Assembly: GCA_002284615.2 (NCBI GenBank)
Contig: MU070298.1
Span: 8,241-25,511, forward strand
Origin: Dunaliella salina
Lineage: Eukaryota; Chlorophyta; Chlorophyceae; Chlamydomonadales; Dunaliellaceae
Direction: 5' to 3'
Length of the DNA: 17,271 nt
Below are positions 1 through 17,271 of this stretch, piece by piece. How positions within the stretch are numbered: position 1 is the stretch's first letter; each line of letters opens with the position of its first letter. The translations under genes were made by a program, and so were the position numbers. The notes under the pieces are model-generated. The model ran no database searches. It saw only the letters and a program-made list of their open reading frames with translations, and was not told where the DNA came from.

Positions 1-86
<86 letters not shown>
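1..86. repeat. AC dinucleotide microsatellite
   Basis: An uninterrupted (AC)n tract begins at the first base of the window, so its true length is unknown. It ends at about 86, where the sequence becomes non-repetitive. No gene is associated with it. Confidence 0.98.
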
Positions 87-88
<2 letters not shown>

Positions 89-247
89 CCAACAATGACA
101 CAACGTGCTCTGTGCTGCTTCCAAATACATGCTACAAGGGCATTTGAAGGAGAGAGGTGAGTAAAAACTGACCAAATGCATGCGAACAGGCAGGCAAGAG
201 CGCTAATTTTTTCCGTCTTCCAAATTTAATTCTGCAGATTTTATTTT

Positions 248-370
248 CATTAAGGAGGAACATGAACACGCTTAATTTCCATTGCTTAATTTTCATTAAG
301 GAGGAACATGAACACACTTAATTTCCATTGCTTAATTTACATTAAGGTGGAACATGAACACGCGATGGTT
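248..370. repeat. 46-bp tandem repeat, about 2.6 copies
   Basis: Units start at 248, 294 and 340. Each begins CATTAAGG(A/T)GGAACATGAA and carries a TTAATTTCCATTGC core; the third copy is partial. The motif AAGGAGGAACATG looks like a bacterial ribosome binding site and start codon, but it repeats with the unit, no convincing protein follows, and the rest of the window is clearly eukaryotic. Confidence 0.9.
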
Positions 371-967
371 GCGCTTCACACCGGCAGGAAGCGCGGCTCG
401 ACCGGATTGCGTTTTCTTTCTTGCTGCTCAGCCATGCGTCACAGTTTTTTTGCTTCAAGCTCTTTGCACACAAGCTTGTTGGCGCCTTCTACCTGCATCC
501 TGCACGTATGCAGGTACCTTTAATTTTTGGGTCCTGCTCAAGAACCACCAGTGCAGTCCTGGACTGCAAGGGGTGTTAACGTTGGTCCAAGATGCAGGCT
601 CTGTCCTTGCACTTCAACATGTTTGTCTTCTCGCATTCCTACTCGCTTTCCTCATAGTGAACGTGCACATGCCATGACAACCAGCATGGCAATCATTGGC
701 TTACATACGGTGTCACTCCTTGTCCAAATGAAAAAGAAAGAAAAGAATGCTGCCAATCAGTAGTTTGCAAGGATCTCACCAAAGGGTGCTTTAACCTATT
801 CTCTTTCTCCTTCATCTCCATAGATGGCTCCCTACTTGTCTGCATATCACCATGTCCAGTTACATGACATGTTTGGTTTCCTCAATCAAAAGCTAACCTT
901 GTAACCTTTAACCTATGCTTGACAGAGCTGAGCTGGAAGACGAACAGAAGCCAAATGCAGCAGAGAT
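371..967. other. Region without recognisable genes
   Basis: Short open frames exist on both strands, but none has a recognisable domain, so I treat them as chance. A perfect 9-bp inverted repeat (TACCTGCAT at 490-498, ATGCAGGTA at 508-516) could form a small hairpin. The run at about 890-917, with TAACC and TTAACCTA repeats, resembles the 3' end of the plus-strand LINE at 6021-6040. It may be the last remnant of another LINE copy just before the X repeat, but no LINE body is readable. Confidence 0.5.
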
Positions 968-1392
968 ACAAGGCCTGATGTCCAACTATAGGCCTAACAG
1001 CGAAAACGAATCAAACTTTGCAAACGACTCCATGGTGCAGAGATCGCTCTGCAGTATTATTCTCCTGGGCGTAGGTGAGTCAATCCATGCTGCCCATACC
1101 CCTGTTCGACTAAAAAATGAGGGATGGACCCGCATTGATCTACCAAGCGCACACGAGAGCCCCACACCCATCCAGTGCAATTTGTTTGTGGATAGACTCA
1201 AGGTTCTAGAGCCTAGTGCTTCTGGAGAGCAACCAGATCCCCATTATTTTCTTCTGTCTTAAGGCTTGAAACCTTGGTGGTGGAGGAGACTCACGACTCC
1301 ATCGAGCCAATGTGTCTCCTTTTTCTAAATTGATGTAGGGAGAGCTTCTCTGCCTATGTTGTTTTTTTTGTTTTCTTTTTCTCTCTCTTACC
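968..1392 (+). mobile_element. Dispersed repeat family X, copy X1
   Basis: This is the fullest uninterrupted copy of a family found at least four times here. It shares long blocks with X2, starting at ACAAGGCCTGATG (968 here, 4625 in X2) and including CATGCTGCCCATAC, GGATGGACCCGCAT and CTAGAGCCTAGTGCTTCTGG. It ends in GATGTAGGGAGAG, CTGCCTA and then a T-rich tail at about 1365-1390. An open frame (915-1262, 115 residues) crosses it, and its last 48 or so residues align without stops to the corresponding part of X2. I do not recognise the protein. The family could be a SINE-like element or the 3' part of a longer retroelement; its outer ends are not defined. Confidence 0.65.
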
Positions 1393-2056
1393 TGAACCAG
1401 GTGTGCCATCGGAACCATCAGTGCTCATCATAACCCTGGTGCCCTATGAGATACCAGCAATTACTCAGTTCTCTGTCTTGCAGTAGAACTGAGGTTCTTG
1501 GAGGCGAGTGAGATGTGACCTGCCCTTATTGCTGCTCATGCAATAAGGACACCATCTGTTCCTTTCTCGGGGCATTGGCAGACCTGCTGGAGCTCAGTTT
1601 TGCTCTCGCCCATTGCAGCTATCAGGCTTGAAGGCTACCTGCAGAACCTTACTGAATCAGATTAAATTCCCTTGATTTTTGGACAGAGAGGCTAGCCTGG
1701 CCTTTGAGTCGTCTCTCTTTGCTTGATTGAACTAAAGAGGGCCTTTACCACCAACATAGCTGTTCCCTTCTTGTCTTTTTCCTTTTCCTTTCTTTTCTCG
1801 TCTTCTCTCTTCTTTTCTTTATTTCCTCCTCTCTTCTCCTCTTCTTACTTTTCTCTTCTTATTTTCTTCTTTTTTTGTTATGTTATGTTCTTTTCTATTC
1901 TCTCTTGGGAAGCATTTAATCTGATTACAAGAGCGTTTGCTGTTTCTGAGTTCTATTTGGGCAGCAGACTTCGGCCTGGGAAGCGGCGCACCCGTCCGTA
2001 CTTGAGCCGCCAGGAGAAAAGCTTAAGCAGGAGTTGTCTCAAAAGTTGGCATGGTG
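1393..2056. other. Unassigned region with a CT-rich tract
   Basis: No gene is recognised. Positions 1765-1900 are almost pure pyrimidine on the plus strand (irregular TTCTC/TTTCTT runs), which alone produces the open frame starting at 1723. The flanking sequence is non-repetitive to the eye. Confidence 0.6.
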
Positions 2057-2297
2057 GAAAAGAAAATAAAAGAAAAAGAAAAAAAGAAAAGTCTATGCAG
2101 CCAACAGGCCACGTGCATTAAGGGAAGAACCCCTAACAAAAGTTAGAGGCCTCACCAGGAGGCCCTCCACCTAAACTAGTCAAAACTAGCTAAGGAGAGA
2201 GCAAGAAGCAGAACTAATGGGGATCCGGGGGATTGGCTGCCATGCCCCTGAGCGCTCGGACCCTCCTTCTACCATCCTCAGCTGCCGCCGCGCGCCC
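2057..2297 (-). mobile_element. Dispersed repeat family Y, copy Y1
   Basis: Read on the minus strand, this stretch aligns along its length with Y2 (9481-9720). Both begin GGGCGCGCGG and contain a CCCC(C/A)GATCC block and GGCCT(C/T)CTGGTGAGGCC. Both end GCATAGACTTTTCTTTTTTTC. The T-rich tail appears here as the A-rich run at 2057-2093. No internal RNA polymerase III A and B boxes are obvious. It abuts the 3' end of the minus-strand LINE relic. I see no clear target-site duplication for this copy. Confidence 0.75.
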
Positions 2298-4390
2298 TGC
2301 AAGCCCCCTCCCAGATGCCCCCTGAAAACAGAGTGCATGTCTAGTGTTAATGATATTGGATAATCTTTGGATGGCATGGTCCCTGAGTTGAGAAGCTAGT
2401 GATTCAGCTTTTGTTTGGTCAGGCCCAGATTTATGAGAGGTGTGACTGAATGATTGTTACAAATCGTGCCACCAACACCAATTAAGATGATATGCAAAGT
2501 CACTTAGTTCTTCTTGTTTGAGTTTCTTAAGCTGCGTGTTTTGAGCCTGCTCATGATGTGGGAATGTTAAGTTTGTGCACGTTCTAAGGTGCTGACAGGA
2601 TTAGTGTCGGAGCAGAATTCAAGTTCAACAAGGTGGATGTCTCTATCTTGCGGTGGAATCTTGGTAGGGTCAAGGTGGGTTTTTCTACCCGGGATGTGCC
2701 GCACAAGAAGAGCATCAGGGTGGCTTGTGTGTCGTACAGGAGGGGCAGCGCCGTGAGGGAAAACCCAGCCTGGGATGGCTCGAGAGGTGTTTTCAGGGAC
2801 TTGTATGCCTTGATCTAGAAGTCTGTCGTGATTGCAACCATCCATGCTAATGAGGGATGAGCCATAGCGGCCTTTGCTGAGGGCTTCTATACAGAGACTC
2901 AGGGCCGCGTGGTGTCTATTGGTGTGCATCCCACTCATTGTTGGTTTGGTACACCTAAGCAGAACATGATAAATGTTATCTGTATTTGCACGAAGTGGGC
3001 ACCTATCAGAACTTGAAAAGTTAAATTCGGAGGCATGGCCCTGTGTAAGAAAAAGAAAAAGACAAGAAAAACTACGTAGGCAGAGAAACTCTCCCTACAT
3101 CAATTAAGGAAGAGGAGACACTTAGGCTCAGAAAAGAGCCGTGTGCCCACTCCACCACAAGGTATATGGCCCTGTGTATACACTGTATTCGTTCGATATT
3201 TCATGAGATTTATTTGATGTTTAAGGGTAATCTTAGGATTTTTCCAGAAGGAGTTGCTAATTTCCTTGTTTGCAAGCTGAGAGATTGGGTGGTGGCCTAC
3301 ATTATTTGTGTTGTTGGTGGATGGTGTGGCTTCGTTAAGCTTCTGCCATCTCTGGTAGTGGTAGCGTGAGGTGTCGACACAACCAAGTCTGTGTTTCTTG
3401 TGCATGTGTGTTTTAAGTGTGTCGCTCATGTTGGTGAGATAGTGCATTGGGAAAGTGTGGGTGCGGCATCTGCCATCATTTTGTGTGGAAGTTGTCTTCA
3501 ATGAAAGCCAATAGAAGTTGTGGAAGGGGTCCCTGGCATCCGAAAGCGTGATGTCTTCTGTGTCAGAGAGGGCTGCGGTGCGAGTGCAAGCGTCAGCCCC
3601 CTCATTTCCTATGATGCCAGAGTGGGCTAACTTTATGAAAATGGATAGGGTGAGAAGAGTGCTCTATCATGGTTGATATGGCGTGTATGAGCTCTGCATG
3701 TATGTGATACCTCATGCGCATGGCATGAAGGGTTTGATTAGACATCTGAAAGAGGCAGGATGCACTATCAGTGGCAATTTTGGTTTGCTTGTGTTGGAGC
3801 GCAACCAGGATACCTACGAGTTCTGCTCTTGTGATAGTATTGGTAGGCCCATGGCCATTGGGTTTTATGTGTAGTTGTAAGTGTTGAGAGGGTTGAGTAG
3901 TGTCTCTTCCTGGTTTGTAAAAACCTGAGCCTGATAGTGGTGGGGAATCATCATCTTTGTGTTCAATCACACTGCCGTCAGTGTAGGTCATTTCCCTCCA
4001 ATCTTTGATTTTGGGCGGGAAAGTCTTTTTGTACTTGGCAGGGGTGAATGCTGCCCTTTCTAGGAGGTACTTGTGTGAGCAGCTACGAGTTTCAGGGGGA
4101 AGTGATTGAAATTTCTGCTTCCAAGTGTTTGATGGAAGGTGTTGGTGTGTTGGTGTGTTGGCATGGTGGAGGAGGTGCTCAGAGGTGGAGCGATTTCAGT
4201 TTGGGTTTGCGGATAAGCAGTTACGTACCTGCGTGCTCACCTCCTGGCTATGGCTGGCCCTTGTGCAAGAAGGGGCCCCTTGCTGAGATGTTGGATAGCT
4301 TTCTCCGAGACTAAGGGGTGGGTCTTGAGTTTGTTGGACAGGGCCTCTTGACAGCAGTGTCGAGGGTGTCCTAGGTGGAGGCCAAGTTGC
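2298..4390 (-). pseudogene. LINE (non-LTR retrotransposon) ORF2 relic: RNase H and C-terminal region
   Basis: This is the C-terminal part of a retrotransposon polyprotein, reverse-transcribed mobile DNA. Reading leftwards, the open sequence around 4195-3992 leads into an RNase H domain. Its acidic residues are visible as YTDGS (about 3975), RAELVGI and ATDSAS, and the final HSGIIGNEGAD block lies after a frameshift at about 3627-3631. Next come a CPL-R...H...C knuckle in which one Cys is now Arg, then HPDALLV...LVELEFCSD, and a tail with LIGVGGTI at about 2480. Defects include an in-frame stop near 4193, the frameshift, a 118-bp insertion at 3048-3165, and stops at about 2567, 2490 and 2398. 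No reverse transcriptase catalytic motif is present, so the copy is 5'-truncated. The left boundary touches repeat Y1. Sequence beyond 4390 on the right appears to be another Y-like repeat. Confidence 0.85.
3048..3165 (-). mobile_element. X-family fragment X4 inserted in the LINE
   Basis: This 118-bp segment (A-rich at 3048-3070, then ACTACGTAGGCAGAG and CTCCCTACATCAATT) matches the reverse complement of the 3' part of X1. It is flanked by perfect 13-bp direct repeats ATGGCCCTGTGTA at 3035-3047 and 3166-3178. Removing the insert plus one repeat (131 bp) puts the LINE reading frames on either side exactly back in phase: 563 minus 131 is 432, a multiple of three. That confirms both the boundaries and the order of events. 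The copy is a short, T-tail-proximal fragment of the family. Confidence 0.92.
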
Positions 4391-4525
4391 CAGAGTAGAC
4401 TTCTGTGCTTCTTTATTTATTGGTCTGGTGGGACTCACTCTCAATTTCAATGCTGACTGTTGGGTCTTTCCTGAATGCATGCTGGCTGTGCCCAGCATAG
4501 ACTTTTTTCTTTAATTCTTAGTTCT
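4390..4525 (+). mobile_element. Diverged Y-family copy Y3 (partial)
   Basis: The stretch GGTCTGGTGGGACTCACT ... GTCTTTCCTGAATGCATGC ... CAGCATAGACTTTTTTCTTT parallels the second half of Y2 (CTTCTGGTGAGGCCACT ... CCTTCCCTTCATGC ... GCATAGACTTTTC). The start is approximate. It adjoins the truncated 5' side of the minus-strand LINE relic, and the short open frame there is partly Y sequence. Confidence 0.5.
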
Positions 4526-4624
4526 ATCATGCTCTATGCCCAAATGTCATGCACAACCCGAATACATTCGCTACGTCTGATTGGTCATGACCGATTGCTC
4601 CAATGCTCCAGATACCGTATGTGA

Positions 4625-4776
4625 CACAAGGCCTGATGCCCAACTAGAGGCCTAACAGCAACAACGTACTGGACTTTGAAAACAAGTCCAAGGTGCAAAT
4701 CACTTTGCAATACGATTTTCCTGGGCGTGGGTAGCCAATGCATGCTGCCCATACAATAGATCATTCCAAAAGCTAG
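4625..4776 (+). mobile_element. X-family copy X2, left half
   Basis: Matches the first part of X1 from ACAAGGCCTGATG to CATGCTGCCCATAC. It is broken at about 4776, and the continuation of the element (GGATGGACCCGCATAGATC) is found 1.3 kb away at about 6092. The reading frame seen in X1 is interrupted here by stops, so this copy is decayed. Confidence 0.7.
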
Positions 4777-5097
4777 GAAAGGTAAGAAAAAAGACAGGAA
4801 AAGAAAAACTACGCAGACAGTGGAAACATTCCCCACATCAATAAAGGAGAAGAGGATACCTAGGAACAGGGCACTGTGTATCCCCTTCACCAAGAGAAAA
4901 TGAGAAAAGAAGTCAGTGGGGATCAGGAGGGTTACTGGCAGTAGCCCGTGCCTGACCTTGTTGATGAGAGTTGAAAGAAGTCTTTTTCATAGCTCTTTTG
5001 GTACTAGCAAGTGTACACTGGAAAGAATGAGCATGAAGCTTCAGAGCAAGCTTGGTGGCCTTGTGTGTGTCAAGGCCAAGCTCTCTAAGTGGCTCTA
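4777..5097 (-). mobile_element. X-family copy X3, antisense and inserted in X2
   Basis: Read on the minus strand this is another X copy. The A-rich run at 4777-4817 is the reversed T-tail, followed by ACTACGCAGACAG and CCCCACATCAATAAAGG as in X4. It lies between the two halves of X2. The imperfect repeats TAGATCATTCCAAAAGCTAGG (about 4757-4776) and TAGATGATTCCA..CCAAAACCTAGG (about 6065-6091) may be an aged target-site duplication. Its distal end resumes for a few bases after the LINE fragment, at 6052-6065. Homology is clear for about 130 bp and weaker beyond. Confidence 0.6.
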
Positions 5098-6039
5098 GAG
5101 CTTAGATCTAAGCCCTCTTCAGACTGGGCATCTCGGTTTTCTGAAGCGCGTGCTTGGAGTTAAGCGTTCCACTTGCAATTGGTCTGTGTTGCGCGAGTGT
5201 GGTCAGGAGCCACTGCAGTTTTACTGGTTTTGGGCAGTTGTGCGTTTCTATAATGCCATGCTCAATTCAAATAGCGAGCATGTTCGGAAAGTGATGAAGG
5301 CTGAAAAGGCACTGAGTGTGATGCCTGGTGTTAAGTGTTGGTCAGCTGAGTTTTTGGAGTCCTTCAGGGATCTGGAGAAACGAGAAGAGTACACATGTGT
5401 ACACAGGCTGTGCTGGCAGGAACAGCTATTAATATCAAAGGTTTTGCTACTGATTTACGCAACCGTTTGTGTCAAGTGTGGGGCGATTTAGATGGTGCTG
5501 AGCCAAGAGGGCACTGTCATGAGTGGGCCTCCTATCATCGTTGGTTTGCTTCTCTTTTGGGACCTTTGAATGCTACTGATTGCCCGTACAAGGTGCCTAG
5601 ATATCTCGATCTTGATCTGAGTAGGCGAGTACAACGGAATGTCTTCCGATTTAGACTGCCTGCTCACACTCTAGGAGTCGAAAGAGCTTGTTGGCAGTCT
5701 GAGAACAATGGCCATTGTGACCTGTGTGACTTGAATGATCTGCAAGACGAGAAACATTCTCTTTTCCTTTGCAACTGTGAAAGTGTGTGTGCTATTCGAA
5801 ACAATTATGCACATCTTTTCTTTGAAGCTTCGCCACAAACAAGAATTTCCCTTGGTGCCTCTGGTTTTTACTATTCTGAGGTTAGCAATAAGGACGTTGT
5901 CCATTTCTTGAGCCAAGAGTCTAACCAGTTGTACAAGTTCATATCTGATATTATGGATGTTTTTTGTGAGGCTGGCAGGGACCAGCCGGCTCATCAGTCA
6001 AACCACCTGGCTGAAGGTCAAAACCTATGTAACCTAACC
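5098..6039 (+). pseudogene. 5'-truncated LINE ORF2 C-terminal fragment
   Basis: This is the C-terminal end of a second, different non-LTR retrotransposon polyprotein. The frame opens directly after the junction with LDLSPLQTGHLGFLKRVLG and CGQEPLQFYWF, a region that follows the reverse transcriptase domain in algal LINEs I recall. It ends with a zinc-knuckle-like C-x2-C-x9-H-x4-C (CDLCDLNDLQDEKHSLFLC, about 5727-5785). The frame shifts at 5389-5402, where 8 extra bases create a perfect palindrome; downstream the frame is open to 6040. The element ends in AACCTATGTAACCTAACC. Twelve-bp direct repeats TAAGTGGCTCTA at 5086-5097 and 6040-6051 mark it as a 5'-truncated insertion of about 940 bp. 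It lacks the catalytic domain and cannot move by itself. Confidence 0.88.
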
Positions 6040-6078
6040 TAAGTGGCTCTAAAGTGGGGGGTGTAGATGATTCCACCC

Positions 6079-6358
6079 ACACCAAAACCTAGGGATGGAC
6101 CCGCATAGATCTACCAAACGCTTACGAGAGCTCCATGTCCACCCTGTGCGATTTGTTTGTGCACAAACTGAAGGTTCTAGAGCCTAGTGCTTCTGGTACC
6201 CTGCCAGATTCCCATTACTCTCTTCTGTCTCAAACCTTGTAGTGGAGGGGGCTCCGGGGACTCACGGCTCCTTTGGGCCAATGTGTCTCCTTTTCCGTAA
6301 TAGATGTAGGGAGAGTTCCTGTGCCTACATAGTTTTCCTTTTGTTCCCTTATCTTTTT
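6079..6358 (+). mobile_element. X-family copy X2, right half
   Basis: This continues X2 from about GGATGGACCCGCAT (6092). It shares CTAGAGCCTAGTGCTTCTGG, GACTCACGGCTCC, CCAATGTGTCTCCTTTT and GATGTAGGGAGAG with X1 and ends in a T-rich tail. The translation GWTRIDLP.A.ES ... LFV..LKVLEPSASG is shared with X1 over about 48 codons without a stop in either copy. Confidence 0.75.
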
Positions 6359-6436
6359 CAGATTTGAAGATCTGGTTAAAGGCACCTTTTCCTGCTTCAG
6401 CTCAGTTGTCCCCGCAGCCAGAGACAGCTTTTTAAC

Positions 6437-6473
6437 CCTTTCCTCTCCTTTCCTTTCCTTTCCTTTCCCTTCC
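6437..6473 (+). repeat. CCTTT pentanucleotide repeat
   Basis: A short run of CCTTT/CTTTC units. It may be simple-sequence growth downstream of the T-rich tail of X2. No other role is visible. Confidence 0.8.
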
Positions 6474-6479
6474 TTGCAC

Positions 6480-6985
6480 ACAGCGGGATCTTTTCAAGTG
6501 CGTAAGCACCCCAAACCAAGTGCAGTTGCACATTCTGCGTGCACATCTGGGGCTCGTTCTATATCTAGCAAGCACCATGGCTACCTGTCGCACATCAACT
6601 GCATGCGCACCTGGGGCTCGTCCCTATTTGTGAGCTCCCTGAGAGGTCAGGGGCCACAAATGTCCTTTGCCTCTGTGAACAAAGTGAGGGATAAGCAGCC
6701 ACCTATGCCCACCCTCTCCGTGAGCACCATGTAAAGTCAACAGCAAGATGTTCTGCAATCGTTCCATTCTGCCCGATCACTTCGCGAATGACAAGCAAGT
6801 CTGTCATGCTACACCACTTTCTTCTCACACAAGGCCACGCCAGGGCCATTGGCACACAGTGTTTGTTTTGCTAGAGCATGTACACAAAACGGCAGCCCAT
6901 GCTATAAAAGGGATTGCCTCGTCCTCACTGTGTGTTCACACCGTACTGCCTGAAGACTGTGATAGTTGTCATGTTGCTTCATGCT
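6480..6985. other. Region without recognisable genes, 3' of the WD40 gene
   Basis: Short open frames on the plus strand (6474-6734, 6748-7101) have no recognisable domain. CATCTGGGGCTCGT and CACCTGGGGCTCGT at about 6543 and 6607 form a short imperfect direct repeat. If the WD40 gene ends at 7439, its 3' UTR and polyadenylation site should lie in or just right of this stretch, but I see no canonical AATAAA on the minus strand. Confidence 0.45.
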
Positions 6986-7438
6986 CAGCATACGCCTCTG
7001 TGGTGTCGCAAATCGGGACGTTCGAAGCAAGCAGTACGATCACAACTGCTATCTGTAAACTGCAATGGCGCCTTCATGCCCTGCCACGTACACCTTGTTG
7101 ACGCTCCAGTTCCAAGACAATGCTAGGGAAAGGCGGGACAAGTGGGTCTGCTCAGTCGGCGTCACCGTACCACAAACTCTACATGCACCACAAACTCCAC
7201 ATGCTTGCAAAATGGTTTGCTTCAAGCAAGCAGCACAAAATCCCAACTGCTGCCTGTACACTGTGACGGCGCCTTTGTGCCCTGCCACGTACACCTCGTT
7301 GATGCTACAGTTCCAAGAGAGTGCCAGCGGAGGGCCGGCCAGGGGGTCTGCGAGATCGGCGTCATTGTGCCACAAGCTCTGTATGCACCACAAACCCTAC
7401 ATGCTTGCAAAAGGGGATGCTTGGAGCAAACAGCACGA
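6985..7438 (-). repeat. Two degenerate copies of exon D downstream of the real one
   Basis: Copies at about 7250-7320 and 7054-7130 recur with a period near 200 bp. The nearer one reads LSWNCSINEVYVAGHKGA, and its acceptor has changed from CTAG to CTGG. The farther one reads LSWNWSVNKVYVAGHEGA with an intact CTAG acceptor. The spacer (TGCACCACAAACTCCACATGC-like) is repeated too and extends left to about 6985. They follow exon D in the transcript direction. Confidence 0.85.

Positions 7439-17271
<9,833 letters not shown>

Noticed and set aside
251..356. Bacterial ribosome binding sites (AAGGAGGAACATG)
   Set aside because: They repeat with the 46-bp unit and lead into no plausible protein; the context is eukaryotic.
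1723..2121. A 132-codon Phe/Ser/Leu-rich protein
   Set aside because: It is produced by a pyrimidine-rich tract and then runs into the tail of repeat Y1; no domain is visible.
6025..6042. Telomere-like CCTAA repeats
   Set aside because: Only about two units, exactly at the 3' end of the LINE and next to its target-site duplication, so they are the LINE tail.
6902..6911. TATA box (CTATAAAAG) of a plus-strand promoter
   Set aside because: No plausible plus-strand gene follows; the sequence downstream is copies of exon D of the minus-strand gene. A single TATA-like string is not enough.

Overview
This is eukaryotic nuclear DNA: split genes with GT-AG introns, non-LTR retrotransposon relics, short dispersed repeats with T-rich tails, microsatellites and minisatellites. 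No rRNA, tRNA, CRISPR array or bacterial-type operon is visible. The RNase H module of one retrotransposon (motif NTITRAELVGI) and the cysteine-rich tail of the other resemble LINEs I associate with green algae, including prasinophytes. A green-algal source is therefore my best guess, at low confidence.

Layout. Positions 1-6500 are a graveyard of mobile elements: an AC microsatellite, a 46-bp tandem repeat, copies of two dispersed families that I call X and Y, a minus-strand LINE relic with RNase H (about 2300-4390), and a plus-strand 5'-truncated LINE (5098-6039). Several are nested and keep target-site duplications. Positions 6500-6985 hold nothing I recognise.

From about 7000 to the right edge lies one minus-strand gene for a WD40-repeat (beta-propeller) protein, transcribed right to left. 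Its 5' end is outside the window. I could place five exons: E (17102 to the edge), A (13804-13921), B (9304-9421), C (7576-7608) and D (7439-7521). All four junctions agree in phase, and together they give 522 nt: 173 residues plus a stop, covering four consecutive propeller blades.

The striking part is the introns. They are built largely of degenerate tandem copies of the adjoining exon edges. Copies of an exon's 5' part, with its splice acceptor, fill the intron upstream of it. Copies of its 3' part, with its donor, fill the intron downstream. Exon A has about ten copies on one side and eleven on the other; exon B has about five and four; C, D and E show smaller versions. Copies near an exon are best preserved and distant ones are more diverged. 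Two large minisatellites (10240-11300 and 15122-16570) look like further amplification of the same edge sequences. I know of no name for this pattern, and it is the main result of this reading.
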